Positions 35,655 through 44,968 of a DNA stretch of 64,000 nt are shown here, one piece after another; within the stretch, counting starts at the first letter, position 1, and every line of letters begins with the position of its first letter. The position numbers and the translations under genes were made by a program. This stretch comes from Sphaerosporella brunnea. Lineage: Eukaryota; Ascomycota; Pezizomycetes; Pezizales; Pyronemataceae. Below the pieces are notes generated by a model, which worked only from the letters and a program-made list of their open reading frames with translations, was not told the DNA's origin and searched no databases. Where the stretch lies: NCBI GenBank assembly GCA_008704415.1, contig VXIS01000035.1, positions 124,001-188,000 on the forward strand, read 5' to 3'.

Positions 35655-37275
35655 ATGAGTGTTCAGGAGAAGTGGTACGAAAGGAGCCCTTTCTGGAACG
35701 GCCTCCATCAGTTTTATAGAGGAACGCTCTTTCAGGCCATCATACTCGGACTTGTTTCCTTCACACAGCCGGGAATATGGATTGCTCTCAATAGTCAGTT
35801 TTGTTTGGGCTCCTTTCTATCAATTATCACAATGCTGACATAAATATATTCAAGATCTTGGAGCTGGAGGGGAAGCTGAGCCCTTCTTCGTCAATGCCGC
35901 CAATGTTATCACTTTCGTGTAAGAATCTAGCTCAATTGCGGTCCCTTTCTCCATCAGCTGAACCAAGCGCAGGATCATGGTTTTTGGTGCTCCGCTGTCT
36001 GGCATGATCGGCAATGTCATTGGGCTGCGATGGGTTTTGGTGTTCGGAACTCTAGGATATGTTCCGTACTCGGCAGCCCTCTATTGCAACAGCAAGTTCG
36101 GTACTGAATGGTTCTTGTTATTCGGAGCCGCAACCTGTGGATTTTCCGCAGCTGCGTTATGGACTGCCGAAGCCGCAATCGGCGTGGGATATCCAGAGCC
36201 CGCAAAGCGTGGCCTTTACAGTGCGTCTCTGCTCTCCAGAAACGACAGTAGCTTTTGACTGACTTGGATCTCAGTTGCAATCTGGCTGGCACTAAACAAG
36301 CTGGGACAAATCATTGCTTCTAGCATACAATTGGCGATGAATTCCCAAATCAACGAAAAAGGCGCAATTTCCGTCGACACCTACCTCGTTCTGGTGGGCC
36401 TGCAGTGCCTGGGCCTTCCCCTCTCGCTCCTCCTCTCGCCGCCGGATAAATTGATTCGCAGCGATGGCACAACGCCCACGTTCTCCACGCGCAAGAAGAC
36501 ATTCTTGGGCGAATTTAAGGCATTTTGGAAAATCTGCATGCGCAAAGAGATTGCGCTTTTGATACCGGTTTTTATCACGGTGCAGTGGGGGCAGACGTAC
36601 GAGGGCAACTTCCTGGCTAAGTACTTCACAGTTCGAGCGAGAGCTTTGGCAGCACTGATAATTGCCATCGTTGGTGTCATCGTAAACCTTCTCGTTGGTT
36701 GGTTGCTGGACCTCAAGAGTGTGCGCAGATCGTGGAGAAGTAAGATCAGCTGGCTGGCGTTGTTGGCGATTTTTGTGGCGGTCTGGATCTGGAACTTGAT
36801 CGTTGAGGTCGAGTTCACACACTCGGTTCCGACGCTGGATTATACTTCTCCCGGCTTTGGAAGAGGAGCAGGGGCGTACATCTTTTACCGGTCCGTGCCC
36901 CTCTCCCACTCCTGATAAGGCGGCTGACAGAGTACCAGAATTGCGTACGAATTTGGAAGCACCTGGGTCTACTGGATCGTGGGAACTTATGATGCCGAGG
37001 TCGATGATCTGGCATTGACCACCGCATTGTTGAGGAGCGGAGAGTCCCTGGGAAGCAGCTTCTCGTATGCTGTTGGTGCGGTCAAGTCTGCCAGCTTGCT
37101 CACTAACGTTATTGTGGCGGCGGTCGTATTTTTTGCGTCCGTACCAACTACGACCTGGGCGGCTTGGCTGGTTAGGGATCTTCCTGAGGAGAAAGTGAAT
37201 AGCGAGACTTCGAGTAGTGTCGAAGAGGGTGTCATTGTTACGGCAGTTACGGTTGTGGGAGATAAAGGGGCGTGA
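35655..37275 (+). CDS. UNC93/DUF895-like MFS transporter
   Basis: Five exons (35655-35793, 35855-35918, 35973-36220, 36275-36890, 36939-37275) give 467 aa. Junctions restore IALNNLGAGGEAEPFFVNAANVITFVIMVFGAPLSG, GLYIAIWLALNKLGQII and YRIAYEFGSTWVYW. The opening FYRGTLFQAIILGLVSFTQPGIW, the GLRWVLVFGTLGYVPYSAALY block and the GAATCGFSAAALWTAEAAIGVGYPEP loop are typical of the fungal DUF895/UNC-93-like proteins. It has about 11-12 membrane spans. These sit in the MFS superfamily and are often found inside fungal metabolic clusters; transported substrates are mostly unknown. Here it is a second membrane transporter in the cluster, possibly exporting a product. Confidence 0.88.
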
Positions 37276-37961
37276 AGGAAGATTGGATGGTTGTTGGTGG
37301 ATCATGATCATAACAAACACTTACAGTTATTGATAGAATAGCTACATAGAAAATTTATGTTTTGGAAGCGAAAACAATTTGGCAAAGCAAAGTAAAACTG
37401 TGAAATTATCAGCACTGGGGGCTATCAGAACAACTTTTCCAACCCTCTCCAAGCACTGGCCAGATAAAACGCTGCCTGCTATATCTAGATCTGGATCTAC
37501 ACTTACAGCCTGTCCAACAATCTTTTTCAATTGGACAACGTGGTCGGCTCTGGCTCGGAAGCTTAAGTCAATGGCAGTGCCTCGCTATCTTGTGTCAGGG
37601 CTGTCGCCATTACTAGGATTAAATACGAACATGCTGGGGCGGTTGAATTTGATATGTCGTGATTTCCGGTGCAAGATGCATCACGTCTAGCAATCCCTAA
37701 CCCTGGCCGAAGCTATGACCATTCGTTTATCGTCAAAAGCAATGATAAGTAGCGAGCTTCGGAAGACTGACGATCCGACGGTTGGTTGCGGGGCAACAGC
37801 GGGGAATATCGATGGGGGCCGGAGGAGGGGATTTCGAGATGCAGGGAACGAATAATGCCATCGGGCAAGGTTATGTTGCGCAACTACCTTGCCATATAAA
37901 CGCACCCACGGGCTTCACCCCCTCGCATCACGATCTCCCTAGTTACCGGAAAACCGCAATT
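37276..37961. other. Spacer and promoter upstream of NtaA-like copy B
   Basis: A 686-bp gap with no supported gene. A TATAAA at 37895-37900 lies 62 bp before the ATG of the downstream monooxygenase. Confidence 0.5.
37895..37900 (+). promoter_or_regulatory. TATA box of NtaA-like copy B
   Basis: A perfect TATAAA, 62 bp upstream of the ATG at 37962, in otherwise GC-richer sequence. Confidence 0.5.
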
Positions 37962-39619
37962 ATGGCCGCAGAATCCAAGCCGCAGCCAAAGAAATGGATA
38001 ATGAACGCCTTCGCGATGGCGGCGCCCGGGCACTTAGCACCGGGTCTCTGGAAGCACCCGCAAGACCAAGCCCGTAACTTCGACAACCTCGAGTACTGGC
38101 TCTCGCTCGCCAAAGCGCTCGAAGACGGACAATTTCATGGAGTGTTTCTTGCCGACGTCCTCGGGCTGTACGATGTCTACAAAGGGCCCCAGAACAAAGC
38201 ACCTGCGTTGGCGGCTGCGGCGCAGTTTCCTATTTTCGACCCTTTGTGAGTGTGACCCTTGGGGAGGGAGGAGGGGAGAGGACTTTTGGGGGCTGATAGG
38301 GGGAAAGTTTGGTCATCTCTGCTATGGCTTCGGTCACGAAACGACTTTCATTCGGTATCACAGCTTCGACGACGTATGAGTCTCCATACGCCCTGGCACG
38401 CAAGTTTTCGACGCTGGACCATCTTACGAAGGGACGTGTTGGGTGGAATGTTGTCACCAGCTACCTCGAGTCCGCCGCGAAAAGCTTTGGACTCGACACG
38501 CAAATCCCGCATGATGAGCGCTACTTGATTGCTGAGGAGTTTTTGGAGGTGTTTTATAAGCTCCTTGAAGGCTCGTGGAGAGATGATGCGGTTGTGCAGG
38601 ATAAGGAAACCGGACAATATACTGTGCCGGAAAGGGTCAGGAATATCAATCACAAAGGGTTTGTAGTGCTGGTGAGAGGGCGGAATAACGGCTGACGAAG
38701 CATAGGAAACATTTTTCGAGCGTGGGGCCGAACACTGTCCACCCTTCGGTACAGAGGACGCCGTTCATATTTCAGGCTGGATCTTCAGGGTAAGGTTCCC
38801 TCCTCCCCATATTTTTTTTCGTTCGGCGTATTGATGTTTGAACAGGGCGGGAAAGAACTTTGCAACTAAGCACGCCGAGGCCATGTTTCTTCCCGGCATG
38901 ACACCCGAGGCCACAAAAAAGATTGCAGACAGCATTCGGTACGTCTCTACACCTATTCCTGCACTCTCTCCCAGTCTTTTCATCATCCCAACACTCGAAA
39001 AAACAGAGAACAAGCAAAAGTCAACGGCCGTGATCCCTCAAGCCTTAAGCTCCTCGCTGGCATCCTCGTAATCGTCGACGAAACCGACGAAAAAGCCCTC
39101 CAAAAATATCATGACTACCTCAGCTACGCCGACTTCGAAGGCACTGCCGCGCTCTTCGGCGGTTGGACCGGCCACGACCTTGCCAAGTTCGACGACGACG
39201 AGGACTTCAAGTTCTCAGGTCCTGGCGCCATCCAGAGCATGGTTTCCGCTTGGACCGCCACAGTGCCCAACTCCGAGGATATCAAGTGGACCCGACGAAG
39301 AGTAGTCCAGGAACTCGCCATTAGTGGAGTTTGCGCGAAGGCTATTGGTGGCCCAAAAACGGTTGCGGATCAGCTGCAACGGTGGGTTGATGTTGCCGGT
39401 GTGGATGGGTTTAATTTGAGCTACGCCATAAGCCCGGGGAGCTTTGAGGATATGGTTAAGTGGCTGTGGCCGGAACTGAAAAGGAGAGGCGTGTTTTGGG
39501 ACGGATATGAGTTTGAGACTACGAGGGAGAATTATTTGGCGGATGGAAAGGGACCGCGGTTGAGGAGTGATCATCCTGGGTCCAGGTTTACTTGGAATTC
39601 CGATGAGGAGTTGGAATAA
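37962..39619 (+). CDS. FMN-dependent monooxygenase, NtaA/SnaA/DszA family (copy B)
   Basis: Five exons (37962-38245, 38308-38658, 38706-38789, 38846-38938, 39007-39619) give 474 aa in a continuous frame. Key blocks are LEYWLSLAKALEDGQFHGVFLADVLGLYDVY and DPFLVISAMASVTKRLSFGITASTTYESPYALARKFSTLDHLTKGRVGWNVVTSY. Then come LLEGSWRDDAVVQDK, QRTPFIFQAGSSGAGKNFATKHAEAMF and FNLSYAISPGSFEDMVKWLWPELKRRG. The last intron (38939-39006) looks like a gap in raw open frames, but splicing restores DSIREQAKVNGRDPSSLKLLAG. The fold and cofactor (reduced FMN from a partner reductase) should match copy A, but several intron positions and many residues differ, so this is an old duplication. It closes the cluster on the right. 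Confidence 0.9.
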
Positions 39620-40332
39620 CAAATATGTCGATGTCTTTTGTAAGAGCACTGCTCAGGGAGTCCTATTGGGGCACGTTCCCGCCGAATGGATCAATGTTAT
39701 AACAACAAACAACCATATTCAACCTTGAGGTGTACCGCAAAAGGGCAACCTTTGATATCGCGCAATCGTGATAATAAAAACGCCTATTGCGAGCAGAATC
39801 GTGACCAAGCTCAGGCAATTGCGACATTGCAACCCCGAACAGCCTTTTCCCTGAACACTAGGTGGCTGATATTGCATATCAGGGAACACCCGTACGCGTG
39901 CGGTGACCACACGCCGCCCGTCCGTTACGGAGCGGCAACACTGGGCTGTCCGGGGGTACGGCTTATGCCTCGAGAGTGTGTAACTTCGAACACAATTGAA
40001 CACCCGTGATGAGAATTGCTCGTTTACTGCCACTACGCTCTCTCTCTCCCTCCTCTGGACTGGCGGCCCCCTCCAGTCGGGGAGTACGTAACAAGCAAAA
40101 AACTCTATCTCTAATGCTACAGATGTTTTCGGTTTTATGTAAGGCTAAAACCACAGAACCAACCAACACACAAAAATATATTATTATATAGAACCTGTAA
40201 GTTAAAACTTGGTACTGTAGCGGATTGTAGGTATATCACTGGGGGGCTGGGTAGGGCCTATTGGTCACTCTCACTTTGCCGGTGTTTCTTAACAGCCACT
40301 ATGCACGATACCCCCAATGTCCTCGCTACCCT

Positions 40333-40668
40333 CTACGCACGGATCGGATACCCCCAAAAGTCCTGAGCGATATGTCGTGATGCCCGCTGAATTGAGAGTT
40401 TCATTAGACGAGTATGGCGTCGCCTACATCGAGGAGCAGAGTGTCCCGCCCCGCCGCAAGTAGAACACCTGGGCGGCGCAAGATCCGGAATATCTGGCAG
40501 TTCACCAGGACCCAGGCGGGCAGTGCACGCCAGTATTATTATAATAGTCGGCCCGAATGGCCTGGGCTGGGTGGGCGGGCTGGCTGCGTCTTTGTGTGTA
40601 AAGTGTAATTTAACGACCGAGTTGACTGGCTGTGAAGAACTAGCACCTAGCCAGAATAGAGAGCACAA
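40333..40668 (-). pseudogene. Zinc-knuckle fragment, possible transposase C-terminus relic
   Basis: A 111-codon minus-strand frame contains PPRCSTCGGAGHSAPRCRRR, a perfect C-x2-C-x4-H-x4-C zinc knuckle, followed by about 30 residues to a stop. Several fungal DNA-transposon transposases end with a knuckle of this form. Upstream (higher coordinates) I find no DDE catalytic core, only GC-rich repeats, so this would be a detached 3' scrap. Gag-like proteins also use this motif, so the element type is uncertain. Confidence 0.35.
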
Positions 40669-40681
40669 TGCCCACCTGTAG

Positions 40682-41417
40682 CCAGCCGGGCATTTTGATC
40701 AGCCCGAAGCAGCCGGACACAGCCGGCCCGGCTGGCTGGCTGGCTATTGACAACACTGGTGTCGCCTCTTCTCCCCCCCCTCGTCGCAAATCTCCCTTCC
40801 GCATCCGTTCCTTCCGTCTGGCGGCGTCTGATTTGAGTTCAAAATTGTTGTCTGAAGGCAGCAGCCCCTTCCTTCCTTTTATTCGCTACACGAAATTCGC
40901 AAACTAGAACCCGAAAAAAAAAAAAAAAAAAACTACCGTAGGATGCCTCATATCGGGTTTCGAGAATTTGGGACTATGGGCGGCGTGGCTGCTTTGAAAA
41001 GCAAACCGCTGACCAAACAGCGTGGGGCTTCTAGCTTAGGTGTCGGCAGCGTGAGTGGCCGGCGGCGCTGTTGAGGTCGGCTTGGCCATGGGCGGAATGC
41101 AGGCCATGGCGAGGTTGAGCGCAGCACGGTAGACACGGGGTTGGGAGGCAGAAGGTTCGGTCGAGCAGCGAGGAATCACCGCATATCACTCAGTGTTTTT
41201 TGGGGGTACGGAGCATGATAGCCGTAAACACTATGTCACCTTGACTCGCAGAAACACAATCGCTGTGCACCAGCCCGGCGCTCCCGGTGCTGTCCCGCGT
41301 CGCTAGGGACGGAGGTGGGTGTGGGGGAAAACATCAAGGACAGGTTTTGCGGGTGCGGGATGGATCAGCAGCCAGCCCGCCAGCCAGCCGGCCGGCTGAT
41401 CAAAAAGCCCGACTGGC
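40682..41417. repeat. 24-bp inverted repeats, 0.74 kb apart
   Basis: 40682-40705 and 41394-41417 are reverse complements at 22 of 24 positions (core TTTTGATCAGCC). Both are embedded in GGCTGGCTGG-rich DNA. They may be ends of a decayed element, or by-products of the local GC-rich repeat. Confidence 0.4.
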
Positions 41418-42099
41418 GGGTTCGACACTCAAGGATCGCTGCTACGCATCAATGTTCAGATCGTTCCTTGTTCCCAGCTGTGCTGGTTGTCGAGCTGGCT
41501 GTTGCAATTGGATGGCCCGGCCTCAACGCAGGGAGGTTTGCTTCGCTGAATATATGCGGTGTTGTTTAGCGGCTGTTGGTTACATGCAAAGACGCAGCTC
41601 GTAGCCGGTGTGGTCAAAATGCCAGCCCAGACCAGCCAGCCCATCGAGGATAGGTTGCTGACGGTATATTCGAGGGGGGAGGCTTCCCGAGTTTCCGGCG
41701 CTGCCAGCGGGGGCTTCAATTTGTGTATTGCCGGGCCTGCTCCGACAGCAATCTCTGTCACCGGTGCACCCCATTCCGTTCGTTCCTTCGCACACAAAAA
41801 AGTGCCACCGCCCTCTCCTCAACGCCCGCTACAGCACATGTAGCTACGTAGTTTTTTCCAAATCTGTGAAGTACATGTGTATGTAATTATGATCACCTCT
41901 ACACCGCAAAGCTCATACTGGGGGGTGCTAGCTTCTCAGATTTTTGTTTTTATTTTTTGTTTATCTCAGCAACGCCAGCTGCGGATGGTGGTCACGTGGG
42001 GCCATGCAGCAGCGGGTACAAATACAAGCCCTCTCTTCCTCTCCTCTCTTCTCTTCTCTCTCTCCTTCAACCATCAGCCCTCTCTTCTTCTTCTCTTTG

Positions 42100-42240
42100 T
42101 CTCTTCCAGCAGCCGTCTCTTCCTCAAGCAGCCGTCTCTTCCTTCAGCAGCAGTCTCGTCCTTCAACAGCCGTCTCGTCATTCAGCTTCCCCAAGCAGTC
42201 GTCCCTTCCTCGAACAGCCGTCTCTTCCACCAGCCGTCCC
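42100..42240 (+). repeat. Degenerate ~20-nt tandem repeat in the leader of the secreted protein gene
   Basis: About seven imperfect copies of a unit like AGCAGCCGTCTCTTCCTTC sit directly before the ATG at 42269, preceded by a pure CT tract (42031-42085). It is probably part of the 5' untranslated region. Confidence 0.6.
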
Positions 42241-42268
42241 CACAAAGCCAACACCCATTCCATTAGCC

Positions 42269-42803
42269 ATGCTGTGTTCTCTGTCCGGCCAGCTTCTCCC
42301 CCTTCTTATCCTCATCTTCAGCCTCCTCGCCACCAGCTACGCCTCGCCGCAGCAGCGGTGCCTCGAGCCCCGAGGTATACATCCCCCTCACCCTTCCTTC
42401 CAACATGCTAACACCCACGCAATAGGTATCACGGACTTCCCACCCGAGTTCCACCAGCCGCCACCGCCCTCGTGGGCAGGCCATGAAGCCGCATGGGCTC
42501 GATTCCAGCGAGAGCTCGCATCCGGGTACAGTGGATGCATGCCGAATTGCTGCGGCCGCAGGAATTGCTATGGCGACCCCGCGGCGCTGCGGGATTGTCA
42601 AGCATGGTGCTTGAAGACAGGTATACCTCTCTCTCTTATTGATTGTTGTTGGTGATGGTGTTGATGACTGACTGTGGCAAAAAAAAGCATATGCAACTGG
42701 TAGCGCGATGCACCCGGTTACGGGAAAGTTGGCCCCGATGCCGCCGCTGGCCCAGGCCGCAGGAGCCGCTGTGGAAGAGAATCGAGAGGCATTCTTGAAT
42801 TGA
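42269..42803 (+). CDS. Small secreted cysteine-rich protein (candidate effector)
   Basis: Three exons (42269-42374, 42426-42620, 42688-42803) give 138 aa. Both introns have GTATAC donors; the first has a TGCTAAC branch. The frame closes to a TGA. Residues 1-25 form a clear signal peptide (LLPLLILIFSLLATSYA, likely cleaved before SPQQRC). The mature part has seven cysteines, six of them packed as C-x3-CC-x4-C-x9-C-x3-C. Before them is a Pro-rich stretch (FHQPPPPSWAGHEAAW) and after them an Ala/Gly-rich tail. I recognise no family. Size, secretion signal and paired cysteines fit a small secreted protein of a plant- or insect-associated or saprotrophic fungus. The role is unknown. Confidence 0.7.
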
Positions 42804-44263
42804 TGGGCCTGTACCCGTTCTTTTTTTTTGTTCGGTACATGGAGGGGTGGCAGCGACAAGGGCATGGAAACAACTTAGAGCTTATAGCCTCATGTTTGAG
42901 TAACTGCTGGAGCCATTCATTGTTTGAGTAACTGCTGAATTCATTCATTGATTAAAACCTGCTGAATTCGTTCATTGTTCGTGCTGCGCTGCTGGAGGTT
43001 GGACTGATCGCCTCTGTATCGGTATCAATGTATTCGGCTACCTATCTACCACCTTCCAACCGGACTAGTTTTGGAGGGTGGTCAGTCACCCCGAGCAATT
43101 CGTGACTGTGCCTTCGTCACCATCTACTGAAGCTATTGGGTAGCAAGCTTTGACTTTCCTCCACCAGTGCACTGCCTTGTATACCCATCCCACTGGTCAA
43201 CGGCACTCTACGTATACTCATGGTGGCTTCAGATTTACGGTTTCTTCGTTTCTCCTTCCTGGCCAGTAACGGCGAGTTCTTGCTTTAGATACTTGTAGAG
43301 TATGAATTGCTCGGAGGGAAGTTCACAATTTTTGAAGTTTTGCCTCTCACCAGACGCCTCCGGAGCTCCTACATTACTTTTTTTTTTTTTTTTTGTACTT
43401 TTGCTTATGCGAGTGATGACTCATGAAAGCCGCCTTCGTGGTGGTCGCGATCGTCACGGCTCCGCAGCAGGGGGGAAATGCGTAGACGTTGAGGCCCGGC
43501 CCGTTGTTGGGAGGCTTGCACTTGAGAAAGAGCGGGGGGGTTGGGATTGGGATTGGCATACCACGCACGCGGTAGCAGGAGGAGGAGGAGCTGCGTATTG
43601 TCTTTTTTGTTGTTGTTGTTGTTGTTGTTGGAGGCTTCCTTGTGGAATGTATACCTCACCCCGCCACCCCGCCGCGGGAAAAAAAGATGGTGACGCAGAT
43701 AGTTAGGCATCATGGATACTTTTGTATGTGCCATGAACAACCAGCGCCCTCGGTTTGTTTGGCCGCTAAATTGCCGTTGCCGAGTAGAGAGGTAAGTAGG
43801 TAGTAGATCCTGAATTTTTACGAGAGAGAGAGAGACGCCGCTAGATACTAGAGCTGGAACACAACAGAAGGGGAAAGAGAGGGGGGCGGGATTTCTAACT
43901 CTCTACTTTATTTCGTTGTCTACAGTATAGTATATACTCAAACGTCTGCTATGTATGGCCCCACAAGGCCGCGCTTCATATAGAGTAGGTATGTAGTTCT
44001 CCGGCAACTCAGGTACGGAACAAGAAAAGTAAATTACCTTCAAACCCTCACAGAGTCTGTAGCACAAACTTTCTATCACGACAAAATGCACACTGAAGAA
44101 TTTACAAAAAATTACACTAGGTATCTATTACCAACAAAAAAAAAAGCAACAAAAAAAAAACCTGGCCCAAAACCAACCCATCGTTATAGACAAATCCCCA
44201 TCATATGACCAGCATGAAACCCAAAAACATCAAACACCGCCCGCCCAAAATACAACAACCCTT
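42804..44263. other. Intergenic region, no supported gene
   Basis: This holds the 3' flank of the secreted protein gene, with a three-copy 28-nt tandem repeat (listed separately). It also has a T run at 43379-43394, a (GTT)n run at 43606-43630 and A-rich tracts at 44140-44160. The longest frames cross these repeats and are not convincing. Confidence 0.5.
42894..42976 (+). repeat. Three-copy 27-28-nt tandem repeat
   Basis: Units 42894-42921, 42922-42949 and 42950-42976 share CTGCTG(A/G)A(A/G)..TTCATT; the first two differ at only a few positions. It lies downstream of the secreted protein gene, probably in its 3' untranslated region. Confidence 0.65.
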
Positions 44264-44968
44264 TTAAGCCATCATCATACCAGCCGCAACGACCGCCAGC
44301 ACGGAGAACATGCCAGGGAGGACCATGGCAGCGCTGCCCTCAGGAAGCTGAGAGGGCACAGCCGAGCCGGAAGGCGTGACGTTGATGGTGGAGTTTCCAG
44401 AGCCGCTGGGGAAGCCGGAGGCGGAGGCGCAGGGAGCAGTGCCAGAAGGAGCAGCGTAGCCGGTTCCAGAAGGAGCAGCGTAGCCGGTTCCAGTGGGGGC
44501 GGCGTAGCCAGCGGCGGGAGTGGACTTGGTCACCAGGGTGGCCGGGTAGCCGGAGGAGGCGGGGATGACGACAGATGAGACCTCGGAGGTGGCAGCGACC
44601 TCGGAGGCAGAGGACACGGGGCTGCTGGCACCGTAGGCAGGGGCGACAGGAGAAGACTGGGCAGGAGCAGAGGCAGCCGGAGCAGAGGGGGCGGGAGCAC
44701 TGGTGGCGCTGTACTCGGGGACCGCGGCAACGCTGCTGCTGGACTCAGTCTCGGGGGCACCGTAGGAAGGAGGAGCAGCAGCAGGAACGGAGGAGGTGGC
44801 GGCCGTCTCGGGGGCGCTGTAGGCGGGAGGGGCGGCCACAGCAGAGGTAGTTGCGGCAGGAGCGGGGGAAGCAGCTCCGTATCCGTAGTCGCCATAGCCA
44901 GCCTGGGCGGCGGCGAAAGCGGGGGCGGCGGCGACGAGCGCAAGGGCGGTGAGCTGAGAGAACTGCAT
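44264..44968 (-). CDS. GPI-anchored Ala/Ser/Pro-rich cell-wall protein
   Basis: A single exon of 234 aa. Residues 1-22 (MQFSQLTALALVAAAPAFAAAQ) are a signal peptide. The centre is a Ser/Thr/Ala/Pro-rich stalk suited to O-glycosylation, with YSAPE/YGAPE repeats and three copies of GYAAP(T/S)GT near residues 154-177. One NST N-glycosylation sequon follows (about 192). The C-terminus has a small-residue stretch followed by the hydrophobic tail MVLPGMFSVLAVVAAGMMMA, a standard GPI-addition signal. It should be attached to the plasma membrane or wall. There is a single Cys in the mature stalk (APCASASG). No enzymatic domain is seen, so it is a structural or surface protein. GC-rich repeats give long shadow frames on the other strands. 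Confidence 0.85.
   Translation of the reverse strand: MQFSQLTALALVAAAPAFAAAQAGYGDYGYGAASPAPAATTSAVAAPPAYSAPETAATSSVPAAAPPSYGAPETESSSSVAAVPEYSATSAPAPSAPAASAPAQSSPVAPAYGASSPVSSASEVAATSEVSSVVIPASSGYPATLVTKSTPAAGYAAPTGTGYAAPSGTGYAAPSGTAPCASASGFPSGSGNSTINVTPSGSAVPSQLPEGSAAMVLPGMFSVLAVVAAGMMMA

Larger units (their letters stand above)
39620..42268. other. Gene-free spacer with transposon relics
   Basis: 2.6 kb with no intact gene. It contains a decayed zinc-knuckle coding scrap (40333-40668, minus), GGCTGGCT-rich inverted repeats, an A run at 40915-40932, and the promoter and repetitive leader of the secreted protein gene at the right end. Confidence 0.5.
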
